This document shows positions 55,622-63,250 of a stretch of DNA of 64,000 nucleotides, piece after piece (the first letter of the stretch is position 1; the number at the start of each line of letters is the position of its first letter). Location of the stretch: the NCBI RefSeq assembly GCF_046156265.1, contig NZ_JAWDIR010000033.1, positions 186,001 to 250,000 of the forward strand, read 5' to 3'. Both the position numbers and the translations under genes were made by a program. The notes beneath the pieces were generated by a model. It saw nothing but the letters and a program-made list of their open reading frames with translations. It did no database searches and was not told the DNA's origin. Source of the DNA: CAMDHY01 sp046156265. GTDB lineage: Bacteria > Pseudomonadota > Alphaproteobacteria > Rhizobiales > Segnochrobactraceae.

Positions 55622-56071
55622 ATGCTGCGCCGTCGCTCTGCCCTCAGAAGCTCGCTCCTCCCCGGCCTCGTGGTCATGGCGACGGGCGTCGGGCACGCCG
55701 GTGACGCCCCGGCCCCATCCGCCGCCGATCCGTTCATCGGCTGCTGGCAGGTCCACCCCTCCGGTTCCTCCGATCCCTCGGCCTTGATCAAGTACTGCTT
55801 CGGCGGCAATGGCGTCGGGACCTACATGGCTTTCGAGCACGGCGACGGATGGGACGGATACTTCGGATACGAGCCGCAGGGTGGCCGGCTGCGAATCTGG
55901 TTCCCCGGGTCCACGGATCTGCAGGACGCCGGAGACACCTGCGATGCGCGCTTCGACAGGACGAGCATGACCCTGTCAGAGTGCGGCCGGGAGGGGGTGT
56001 ACGAGCTTCAGTGCAGGGACGTCCGGATCGGTGAAGTGGGTGACGTCTACTGCACGCCGCGGCCGCAGTAG
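55622..56071 (+). CDS. small secreted protein, paralogue 2
   Basis: A 149-residue protein with a signal segment LLPGLVVMATGVGHAG. The mature part DPFIGCWQVHPSG, KYCFGGNGVGTYMAF, DGYFGYEPQGGRLRIWFPG and the later Cys pairs (TCDARF, ECGREG, QCRD, YCTP) mirror paralogue 1. Function unknown. ATG 55622 places the signal peptide well but has no Shine-Dalgarno; ATG 55568 is an in-frame alternative. The two genes are 65 bp apart. Confidence 0.68.
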   Translation: MLRRRSALRSSLLPGLVVMATGVGHAGDAPAPSAADPFIGCWQVHPSGSSDPSALIKYCFGGNGVGTYMAFEHGDGWDGYFGYEPQGGRLRIWFPGSTDLQDAGDTCDARFDRTSMTLSECGREGVYELQCRDVRIGEVGDVYCTPRPQ

Positions 56072-56102
56072 TGGCGACGCATTGGTACCTGCGGGCGCGT
56101 TT

Positions 56103-56287
56103 CCCTTCTCCCGCGTTCGCGGGAGAAGGTGGCGCGCAGCGCCGGATGAGGGCCGCACCGCGGAGCGGGGCGGGGGCGGCGATCATGGCCTCCGCTCTCG
56201 GTCTTCCGGGCGCAACGCCGGCGCGCTACGCCCGCCGGCCCTCATCCGCCCTTCGGGCACCTTCTCCCAGCAGGGCTGGGAGAAGGG
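56103..56287 (+). repeat. compound intergenic repeat, copy C
   Basis: Same order and nearly the same sequence as copy B: CCCTTCTCCCGCG..CGGGAGAAGG, GGCGCGCAGCGCCGGATGAG, then CCGGCCCTCATCCGC, CCCTTCGGG and CCTTCTCCCAGC..GCTGGGAGAAGGG. It starts 32 bases after the second paralogue. The remainder of the gap to 56486 shows no gene. Confidence 0.85.
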
Positions 56288-56486
56288 AAAACTCGGCGTC
56301 GCAGTCGCCGTTCTCCCTCGCCCCGAAAAGCCCCGCTTCTGCCGTCGCGCGTCCGCAAACCCGACCTTCGTCCGCCGCAACCCGCGCCTAGCGTCGCCTC
56401 CCGTCGTGCCCGCGTCCGCGGGGCGGCCGGTGCTTCTCGTGGCCTGCGGCGGTGGCTTCGGCCCGCCGGGGTGCGGAGACTTCCCC

Positions 56487-57920
56487 ATGACGCCATCCGA
56501 TCTGCCCGTCGCCGGCGAGCCCGCCCGGCCACCGAAACGCCTGTTCTCCATCGCCTCGCCGGCGGCGAAGTTCTTCCTCGTCGGCGGCCTGATCGTGCTC
56601 CTGCTCGTGCCGCTGATGCTGGTGAAGGGCCTCGTCGACGAGCGCGCCGCCTACGCCGACGGTGCGCGCGCCGAGATCGCCCAGGGCTGGGGCGGCACGC
56701 AGACCCTGATTGGCCCCTTCCTCGTCGTGCCCTACACCGTCGCCGAGACCGTCACCGTCGACGGGCGCGAGACGCGCCGCGAGGTGCCGCGCACCCTCGT
56801 CGCCCTGCCGCACCGCTTCGCGGCGACCGCCACCGCCGGCACCGAGGTGCTGAAGCGGGCGATCTACGCCGTCACCGGATATCGCGCCGAGGTGGCGCTC
56901 ACCGGCGGCTTCGACGCGCTGACGCGGGCCGACTTCCCCGGCGATGTCGTCCGCATCGACTGGAACCGGGCGGTGCTGTCGCTGTCGCTGTCGGATCCCT
57001 CGGGACTGCGCGACGGCGTCGACCTCGAGCGGCCGGGCGCCGCCCCGCTCGCCTTCGAGCCCGGACTCGGCACCGGCGGTGGCAGCGGAATCCACGTCCG
57101 GCCCTTCCCCGGCCTCGATGCCACGGTCGAGGGCGTGCCGCCGCTGCCGTTCACCATTCCGCTGAAGCTCTCGGGCACGGACTGGCTGGCGATGGCCCCG
57201 GTCGGCCGCGACAGCACGGTGTCGATCGCCTCGGACTGGCCGCACCCGAGCTTCTTCGGCTCGTTCCTGCCCGAGAGCCGCACCGTCGAGAAGACCGGCT
57301 TCACCGCCGCCTGGACGGTGCCCGATCTCGCCCGGCCGGTGCCGCAGACGCTGTCCAGCGTCGAGGCCGTCCTCGACGGTTTCTCCGGGGCGACGCTCGG
57401 CGTCCGCTTCCTCGATCCCGTCGACTTCTACGCCCTGGTCGACCGGGCGGTGAAGTACGGCATCCTGTTCCTCGCCGTCGCCTTCGGCGGCGTCTTCGCC
57501 ATGGAGCTCGCGAGCCGCGGGCGCTTCCATCCCGTCCAGTACGTCTTCGTCGGCGTCGCCTCGGTGCTGTTCTACGTGCTGCTTCTGGCGCTCGCCGAGG
57601 TGATCGGCTTCACACCGGCCTATGTGGTCGCCTCGACCGCCCTGGTGGCGCAGCTTGCGACCTATGTGGGCGTGGCGCTGGCGAGCCGCCGGGCGGGGCT
57701 GGCGATGGCGGTGATCCTTGCTGTCGCGCTCGCGCTCCTCTACGCGCTCCTGCAGACGCAGGCCTATGCGCTGCTCGTCGGCACCGTCGCCGCCTTCGTC
57801 GTGCTGACGGCTGCGATGTTCCTGACGCTCAGGGTCGACTGGTCGGGCGCACGGCTGGCGGTACCGGCTCCGCCGCCGCCGGACCCCTCTGAGGCGTCAC
57901 GGGCGATGGCGCCACTCTAG
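56487..57920 (+). CDS. creD: CreD-family inner membrane protein
   Basis: A 477-residue protein. One helix near residues 28-48 (FFLVGGLIVLLLVPLMLVKGLV) is followed by a large periplasmic domain (to about 310) and a cluster of C-terminal helices (VKYGILFLAVAFGGVFAMEL onward). ERAAYADGARAEIAQGWGGTQTLIGPFLVVPY and the RFHPVQYVFVGVASVLFYVLLLALAE region are diagnostic for CreD, linked to envelope stress and colicin tolerance in E. coli. No creBC genes are here. Its position between sdhA and sdhB is unusual. GGAG before ATG 56487. Confidence 0.88.
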   Translation: MTPSDLPVAGEPARPPKRLFSIASPAAKFFLVGGLIVLLLVPLMLVKGLVDERAAYADGARAEIAQGWGGTQTLIGPFLVVPYTVAETVTVDGRETRREVPRTLVALPHRFAATATAGTEVLKRAIYAVTGYRAEVALTGGFDALTRADFPGDVVRIDWNRAVLSLSLSDPSGLRDGVDLERPGAAPLAFEPGLGTGGGSGIHVRPFPGLDATVEGVPPLPFTIPLKLSGTDWLAMAPVGRDSTVSIASDWPHPSFFGSFLPESRTVEKTGFTAAWTVPDLARPVPQTLSSVEAVLDGFSGATLGVRFLDPVDFYALVDRAVKYGILFLAVAFGGVFAMELASRGRFHPVQYVFVGVASVLFYVLLLALAEVIGFTPAYVVASTALVAQLATYVGVALASRRAGLAMAVILAVALALLYALLQTQAYALLVGTVAAFVVLTAAMFLTLRVDWSGARLAVPAPPPPDPSEASRAMAPL

Positions 57921-58065
57921 CCTTCGCATCTGCGAAGACAGTGCGTCGCGCCGCATCGACGACGCGGCCCGAATGACCTAGAACCATTCCTGTCCGGCGC
58001 CTCTTCCAAGGGGCGCCGGGCGGTCCGAACCGCCCGTCGGAACATGCCGAGGAAGACGCGTTTCC

Positions 58066-58845
58066 ATGGTTGAGCTCGCCCTGCCGAAGAACTCGCAGAT
58101 GAAGCCCGGGAAGACCTGGGAGCGTCCCGCCGGCGCCAAAACGGTGCGCGAGTACCGCATCTACCGCTTCGATCCCGACACCGGTGAAAATCCCCGCATC
58201 GACACCTTCCAGGTGGACGTCGAGGATTGCGGGCCGATGGTGCTCGACGCCCTCATCTGGATCAAGAACAAGGTCGATCCGACGCTGACCTTCCGCCGCT
58301 CCTGCCGCGAGGGCATCTGCGGCTCGTGCGCGATGAACATCGACGGCGTCAACACGCTCGCCTGCACGCGCGGCATGGACGAGATCGACGGGGCGGTGAA
58401 GATCTACCCGCTGCCGCACCTGCCGGTGATCAAGGACCTCGTCCCCGACCTCACCAATTTTTACGCCCAGCACCGCTCGATCGAGCCGTGGCTGCAGACG
58501 GTGACGCCGACGCCGCAGAAGGAGTGGCGCCAGAGCCACGACGATCGCGCCAAGCTCGACGGCCTCTACGAGTGCATCCTCTGCGCCTGCTGCTCGACAT
58601 CGTGCCCGAGCTACTGGTGGAACGGCGACCGCTATCTCGGCCCGGCGGTGCTCCTGCAGGCCTATCGCTGGCTGATCGACAGCCGCGACGAGGCGACCGG
58701 CGAGCGCCTCGACAACCTCGAGGACCCGTTCCGCCTCTACCGCTGCCACACCATCATGAACTGCGCCAAGACCTGCCCGAAGGGCCTCAATCCGGCAAAG
58801 GCCATCGCCGAGATCAAGAAGATGATGGTCGAGCGGCGGGTGTGA
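58066..58845 (+). CDS. sdhB: succinate dehydrogenase iron-sulfur subunit
   Basis: A 259-residue electron-transfer subunit. The [2Fe-2S] ligands are in SCREGICGSCAMNIDGVNTL plus the following Cys, the [4Fe-4S] in CILCACCSTSCPSYWW, and the [3Fe-4S] in CHTIMNCAKTCPKGLNP. The N-terminus YRIYRFDPDTGENPRIDTF is typical. It has to be expressed from its own promoter or by a long read-through, because 3.2 kb with creD and two secreted-protein genes separate it from sdhA. Confidence 0.97.
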   Translation: MVELALPKNSQMKPGKTWERPAGAKTVREYRIYRFDPDTGENPRIDTFQVDVEDCGPMVLDALIWIKNKVDPTLTFRRSCREGICGSCAMNIDGVNTLACTRGMDEIDGAVKIYPLPHLPVIKDLVPDLTNFYAQHRSIEPWLQTVTPTPQKEWRQSHDDRAKLDGLYECILCACCSTSCPSYWWNGDRYLGPAVLLQAYRWLIDSRDEATGERLDNLEDPFRLYRCHTIMNCAKTCPKGLNPAKAIAEIKKMMVERRV

Positions 58846-58853
58846 GCATCTTT

Positions 58854-59113
58854 CCTCCCCCCTTGGGGGGGAGAGCCTGCCCCGGACTTGATCCGGGGTG
58901 GCGGGCGAAGCACGCCGGAGGGGGCGCCGCGCGCAAGCGCGGCGTCTTTGCGTTTTGGGGGGTGAACGCGTCCCTCCCCTGCCAGGGGAGGGACAGCCGG
59001 CGAAGCCGGCAGGGTGGGGCCTGTCAATCCGAACACAGGTTCGCGTCGGGATTGACTGGCCCCCACCTGCCGCGCCTGACGGCGCGGCTGTCCTCCCCCC
59101 TGGCAGGGGGAGG
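58854..59113 (+). repeat. compound palindromic intergenic repeat after sdhB
   Basis: The gap to 59142 contains CCTCCCCCCTTGGGGGGGAG, then CCCTCCCCTGCCAGGGGAGGG with CAGGGTGGGGCC, and mirrored at the far end GGCCCCCACCTGCCGC and CCTCCCCCCTGGCAGGGGG. It is an inverted pair around a core containing TCAATCC/GGATTGA. No gene. Confidence 0.78.
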
Positions 59114-59142
59114 ACGCGTCAGCGCAGGGGTTGGGCTCTAAC

Positions 59143-59754
59143 TCACGCCGCCTGTGACGCGATCTGGACACGCGCCGGCAGCGCCACGCGCCGCCCCGTC
59201 GCCGTCACCCGCCCTTCGGCGCCGTCCAGCGCACCGGCCGCGAACTCCCGCGCCAGGAATCGCCGGCGCTCGGTCGGGCCGGGCATGACGAGCCCGGTCG
59301 TGGCCTCGCCCGAGAAGCCGAAGCGAGCGTAGTACTCCGGGTCGCCGACGAGGATTACCGCCGCGTGGCCGGCCACCTCGGCCCGCGCCAGCGCGAGCCG
59401 CATCAGCGCCGCGCCGACACCGGCGCCGCGGCAGGCCTCGTCGACCGCGAGCGGCCCCAGCAGCAGCGCCGGCCGGCCGCCGGCCGAGACGTTCCACAGC
59501 CGCACGGTGCCGACGAGGCGGCCGTCGCCGTCCTCGGCGATCAGCGCAAGGCCCTCGGCCGGCGCACGGCCGGTGCGCAGCCGCTCCGACGACTTCAGGG
59601 TGCGCGCCGGACCGAGCGCGGCGTCGAGCAGCGCCTCGCGCGCCGGCACGTCGCTGGCCCGCTCGTCGCGCAGGACGATCGGCTGGCGGGTGTCGGAGAC
59701 GGAAACCGAAACGGAAACGGCCGCGAGGCCGGCATCGGACAGTGCGTGAAACAT
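59143..59754 (-). CDS. GNAT-family N-acetyltransferase
   Basis: A 203-residue acetyltransferase. GLALIAEDGDGRLVGTVRLW and LGPLAVDEACRGAGVGAALM (the acetyl-CoA pyrophosphate loop R-G-A-G-V-G-A) and FGFSGEATTGLVMPGP are the usual fold motifs of the small YhbS-like bacterial GNATs. The N-terminal SVSVSVSDT repeat is odd, and may mean the true start is a little later. Substrate unknown. It lies 170 bp downstream of the decarboxylase gene on the same strand; a hairpin separates them. Confidence 0.82.
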   Translation of the reverse strand: MFHALSDAGLAAVSVSVSVSDTRQPIVLRDERASDVPAREALLDAALGPARTLKSSERLRTGRAPAEGLALIAEDGDGRLVGTVRLWNVSAGGRPALLLGPLAVDEACRGAGVGAALMRLALARAEVAGHAAVILVGDPEYYARFGFSGEATTGLVMPGPTERRRFLAREFAAGALDGAEGRVTATGRRVALPARVQIASQAA

Positions 59755-59875
59755 GACGCAAACCCCCGCCGTCGGCCGCGCAAAGGCGGCGACGGGCATG
59801 CAGAACAGGTCGGGAGGGGGTGCCGCCCGGTCGCCCGGGCGGCGGTTTCTCAGAAGCCGTCGGCCTGGATGGCGC

Positions 59876-59896
59876 AGGCCCCGAAAACCGGGGCCT
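59876..59896. terminator. hairpin between the decarboxylase and GNAT genes
   Basis: AGGCCCCG pairs with CGGGGCCT around AAAAC, followed on the plus strand by TTTCC. It is just past the decarboxylase stop, but in that gene's direction no T-run follows, so it is at best a weak terminator. Confidence 0.4.
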
Positions 59897-59924
59897 TTCC
59901 GCCGTCGGCCTGTCGACGGTCCGC

Positions 59925-61055
59925 CTAGATCACGTAGGCCTTGAGCGGCGGGAAGCCGTTGAAGGCCACCGACGCGTAGGTCGTCGTGTAGGCGCCGGTG
60001 CCCTCGATCAGCACCTCGTCGCCGATGGCGAGCGAGATCGGCAGCGCGTAGGGCGCCTTCTCGTAGAGCACGTCGGCCGAATCGCAGGTCGGGCCGGCGA
60101 GCACGCACGGGGCGGTCTCGTCGCCGTCGTGCAGGGTGCGGATCGGGTAGCGGATCGCCTCGTCCATCGTCTCGGCGAGGCCACCGAACTTGCCGATGTC
60201 GAGATAGACCCAGCGCGTGTCGTCGTCGGCGTGCTTCTTCGAGATCAGCACCACCTCCGCCTTGATGACGCCGGCACCGCCGACCATGCCGCGGCCGGGC
60301 TCGATGATCGTCTCGGGCAGGCGGTTGCCGAAGTGGCGACGCACCGAATCGAGGATGGCGCGGCCGTAGGCGTTCACCTGCGGCACGTCCTTCAGGTACT
60401 TCGCCGGGAAGCCGCCGCCGAGGTTGACCATCTTCAGGCCGATGCCGCGCTCGCCGAGCTCGCGGAACAGCGACGCCGCCGAGGCGAGCGCCTGGTCCCA
60501 CGCCCCCGTGTTGCCCTGCTGCGAGCCGACATGGAACGACACGCCATAGGCCTCGAGGCCCGAGCGGTGCGCGTGCTCGAGCACGGTGGGCGCCATCGAC
60601 GGGTCGCAGCCGAACTTGCGCGACAGCGGCCACTCGGCGCCGGCGCCGTCGCAGAGGATGCGGCAGAACACACGGCTGCCGGGGGCGGCGCGGGCGATCT
60701 TGTCGACCTCGGCCTCGCAATCGACCGCGAACAGGCGGATGCCGAGCTGGAAGGCGCGCGCCACGTCGCGCTCCTTCTTGATGGTGTTGCCGAAGGAGAT
60801 GCGGTCGGCGGTGGCGCCGGCATCCATCGCCATCTCGATCTCGGCGACCGACGCGCAGTCGAAGCACGAGCCGAGCTCGGCCAGCATGCGCAGGATTTCA
60901 GGCGCCGGGTTCGCCTTCACGGCATAGAACACGCGGCTGTCGGGGAGCGCGCGGCGGAAGGTGGTGAAGTTCTCGCGCACGACGTCGAGGTCGACCACCA
61001 GGCAGGGGCCGTCGGGGCGTCGGGTGCGGAGGAACTCGGCGATACGGTCCGTCAT
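59925..61055 (-). CDS. ornithine/lysine decarboxylase, alanine-racemase fold
   Basis: A 376-residue PLP decarboxylase of fold-type III, making putrescine or cadaverine. The PLP lysine is Lys47 in FYAVKANP. HVGSQQGN, VNLGGGFPAKY and EPGRGMVG bind substrate and phosphate, and the catalytic Cys of the partner subunit is in GPTCDSADVLYE. The Cys-Asp-Ser motif and length fit eukaryotic-type ODC and bacterial lysine/ornithine decarboxylases; specificity cannot be read with certainty. A structured leader with an upstream ORF that overlaps the start codon precedes it. Confidence 0.94.
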   Translation of the reverse strand: MTDRIAEFLRTRRPDGPCLVVDLDVVRENFTTFRRALPDSRVFYAVKANPAPEILRMLAELGSCFDCASVAEIEMAMDAGATADRISFGNTIKKERDVARAFQLGIRLFAVDCEAEVDKIARAAPGSRVFCRILCDGAGAEWPLSRKFGCDPSMAPTVLEHAHRSGLEAYGVSFHVGSQQGNTGAWDQALASAASLFRELGERGIGLKMVNLGGGFPAKYLKDVPQVNAYGRAILDSVRRHFGNRLPETIIEPGRGMVGGAGVIKAEVVLISKKHADDDTRWVYLDIGKFGGLAETMDEAIRYPIRTLHDGDETAPCVLAGPTCDSADVLYEKAPYALPISLAIGDEVLIEGTGAYTTTYASVAFNGFPPLKAYVI

Positions 61056-61246
61056 GGTCGGAACTCCCGTACAGAGACGGTTGACCGTCCGGAGCGTCGC
61101 CCTCGACCGCCGCTGTGGAGACGGTGGCCGATTGCCGAGTCGATCCGGACCGCCGACGCCAAGAGCGTCGACGAGCGATAGGCGCCGTAGGCGAACGCGT
61201 GAACCTCAACGGGACAGATCCCGCAAAGGTTTCGTGTGAACGCCAT
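61052..61246 (-). CDS. upstream ORF overlapping the decarboxylase start
   Basis: A 64-codon frame (MAFTRNLCGICPVEVHAF at the start, STVSVREFRP at the end) ends TGA at 61052-61054, overlapping the decarboxylase ATG (61053-61055). It uses codons rare in this window (ACA, CGA, CTT, GGG) in its first third, which coincides with the structured RNA. It could be a leader peptide coupling translation to the decarboxylase, or merely an open frame through a conserved RNA. I favour the second, with low certainty. The CGICP motif resembles a hydrogenase L1 motif only by chance. Confidence 0.3.
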   Translation of the reverse strand: MAFTRNLCGICPVEVHAFAYGAYRSSTLLASAVRIDSAIGHRLHSGGRGRRSGRSTVSVREFRP

Positions 61247-61260
61247 CGCTTGGAACGGGA
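61056..61260 (-). ncRNA. structured 5' leader of the decarboxylase gene, speF-motif candidate
   Basis: On the minus strand the leader folds as nested stems: GGCG/CGCC (61190-61193 with 61241-61244), AACCT/AGGTT (61227-61231 with 61202-61206) and CGGGA/TCCCG (61219-61223 with 61210-61214, loop TCTG). A second hairpin CGACGC..GCGTCG lies closer to the gene. Alphaproteobacterial ornithine decarboxylase genes are known to carry the speF RNA motif in this position (Corbino et al. 2005). I cannot match the covariance model by eye, so this is a candidate. Confidence 0.45.
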
Positions 61261-61622
61261 ATTCCCGATCCGCACAGCCGGCAAGGATGTAGTCGCCTCT
61301 TTAGTAACGCCGACCTTTGGAGGGCCGACAGAGACCAAAAAAGCCCGCTACGTCGTTGCTTCAAGTCGCGTCCGCTGATGGAGGATCAGCTTAGACCCGG
61401 TTAATCCGGTCACCGGTCTGCCCAGTCGGGGTTTCCGACTGACCGGCACGCGACCACAGGCACGTGCGAAATTGGGCAATCGCGATTTAGTACCCTTCGC
61501 CCCCCTGCACAAGGGCTTTGCGACCCCCAGCGAAAATTTCATCGGATCGCCACATTTGGTCGTGCTGTCAGGGCTTCCGGTCTCTATAGCTAAAGCGCGG
61601 AAAAAACAGGGAAAACTACATC
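61261..61622. other. lower-GC divergent intergenic region, no gene recognised
   Basis: This stretch between the decarboxylase leader and the gamma-glutamyltransferase gene has visibly lower GC than its flanks. It contains a hairpin CAGTCGG..CCGACTG (61423-61441) and AT-rich patches near 61270-61360 (a run AAAAAAGCC at 61338) and 61570-61615 (CTATAGCTAAAG), which may hold the two divergent promoters. AGGGAAA before 61623 is the Shine-Dalgarno of the next gene. A 64-codon minus frame here (61348-61542) has no recognisable content. Confidence 0.5.
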
Positions 61623-63215
61623 ATGGAGACGCTCGTTTCCGAGACCGGCATGGTGGTGTCGCCGCACCGCGCAGCGACGCGCGCCGGCGAGGAGGTGCTG
61701 GCCGCCGGCGGCTCGGCGATCGAGGCGATGATCGCCGCCGCCGCGACGATCGCCGTCGTCTATCCGCACATGAACGCCATCGGCGGCGACGGCTTCTGGC
61801 TGATCGCCGAGCCCGGCCGGGCGCCGCTCGCCATCCTCGCCGCCGGCCGCGCCGGCTCGGGCGCCCACCACGACCGCTATGGCAAGCTCGGCCACGACGT
61901 CATGCCGACGCGCGGGCCGCTTGCCGCCGCCACCACCGCCGGCACCGTCGCCGGCTGGGCAATGGCCCACGAGATCTCGGCCGCCACCACCCGCCGCCGC
62001 CTTCCGCCGGCGGACCTGCTGGCGGCGGCGGTCCGCCATGCCCGCGAGGGCATCGTCGTGCCGGCGAACTTCGCTCGCGACGTCGCCGCCAAGCGCGGCG
62101 AACTTGCCGACGTGCCTGGCTTCGCGGCGACCTTCATGCCGGGCGGCGAGCCGCCCAAGGCCGGGTCGAAACTGGTCTTCGAGCGGCTGGCCGACACGCT
62201 GGAGCACCTCGGCCGGGCGGGCTTCGAGGACTTCTACCGCGGCGACGTGGGTGCTGCGCTCGCCTCCGACCTCGAGCGCCTCGGCAGCCCGGTGACGCGC
62301 GCCGACCTCGAGGCGACGCGGGCTGTCACGGCGGCGCCCCTGTCGGTGCGGCTGCGGCAGGCGACGCTCTACAACACGCCGCTGCCGACCCAGGGCTTCG
62401 CCTCGCTGATCATCCTCGGCCTGTTCGAGCGGCTGGGTGTCACGCGAGCCGAAAGCTTCGAGCACGTGCACGGCCTCGTCGAGGCGACGAAGCAGGCGTT
62501 CCTGCTGCGCGAGAAGGTGTGGACCGACCCGCTGCACGCGCCCGCCGACGTGGCGGCGGCGCTGGAGCCGGCGGCGCTGGAGCGGATGGCCGAGCGCATC
62601 GACCGCCGCCGCGCAGCACCCTGGCCGGCGAAGGCGAACCCCGGCGACACCGTCTGGCTCGGCGCCATCGACCGCACCGGCCTCGCCGTGTCGTTCATCC
62701 AGTCGATCTACTTCGAGTTCGGCTCGGGCTGCGTGCTGCCGCAGACGGGTGTGCTCTGGCAGAACCGCGCCAGCGCCTTCTCACTCGATCCACGACACCG
62801 GGCGCCGCTCTTGCCCGGTCGGCTGCCGCCGCACACGCTCAACCCGGCCCTCGCCCGCCTCGACAACGGCCGCGTGCTCGTCTACGGCACAATGGGGGGC
62901 GAAGGCCAGCCGCAGACGCAGGCGGCGGTGCTGACGCGCCACCTCGACTACGGCATGGACGCCGGTGCCGCCATCGCCGCGCCGCGCTGGCTGCTCGGCC
63001 GCACCTGGGGAGCGGAGTCCGTCAGCCTGAAGCTCGAGCCGCGCTTCGATCCGGACCTCGTGGCGGCGCTGGAGCGCGCCGGCCACGAGATCGAGATGCT
63101 GCCGGACGCCTATTCGGACACCGTCGGCCACGCCGGCCTGATCACCCGGCGACCCGACGGGCGGATGGAGGGGGCGCACGACCCGCGCGGGGACGGGGCG
63201 AGCGAGGAGGGGTAG
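61623..63215 (+). CDS. gamma-glutamyltransferase family protein
   Basis: A 530-residue Ntn-hydrolase of the gamma-glutamyltranspeptidase superfamily, normally self-cleaved at an internal Thr. MVVSPHRAATRAGEEVLAAGG, HMNAIGGDGFWLI and the N-terminal half are as expected; NPGDTVWLGAIDRTGLAVS is where the nucleophile Thr lies, and GMDAGAAIAAPRW near the C-terminus is typical. No signal peptide is visible, so it is cytoplasmic, like oxamate amidohydrolase or other non-GGT members. Substrate open. Confidence 0.87.
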   Translation: METLVSETGMVVSPHRAATRAGEEVLAAGGSAIEAMIAAAATIAVVYPHMNAIGGDGFWLIAEPGRAPLAILAAGRAGSGAHHDRYGKLGHDVMPTRGPLAAATTAGTVAGWAMAHEISAATTRRRLPPADLLAAAVRHAREGIVVPANFARDVAAKRGELADVPGFAATFMPGGEPPKAGSKLVFERLADTLEHLGRAGFEDFYRGDVGAALASDLERLGSPVTRADLEATRAVTAAPLSVRLRQATLYNTPLPTQGFASLIILGLFERLGVTRAESFEHVHGLVEATKQAFLLREKVWTDPLHAPADVAAALEPAALERMAERIDRRRAAPWPAKANPGDTVWLGAIDRTGLAVSFIQSIYFEFGSGCVLPQTGVLWQNRASAFSLDPRHRAPLLPGRLPPHTLNPALARLDNGRVLVYGTMGGEGQPQTQAAVLTRHLDYGMDAGAAIAAPRWLLGRTWGAESVSLKLEPRFDPDLVAALERAGHEIEMLPDAYSDTVGHAGLITRRPDGRMEGAHDPRGDGASEEG

Positions 63216-63250
63216 CGGGCGCGAGCGGGCGGCGGGCCAGCACGACAGCT

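Noticed and set aside
61052..61246. Hydrogenase-like CGICP motif in the leader ORF
   Set aside because: A 64-codon frame cannot be a hydrogenase subunit, there is no second Cys motif, and the region is explained by a structured leader.
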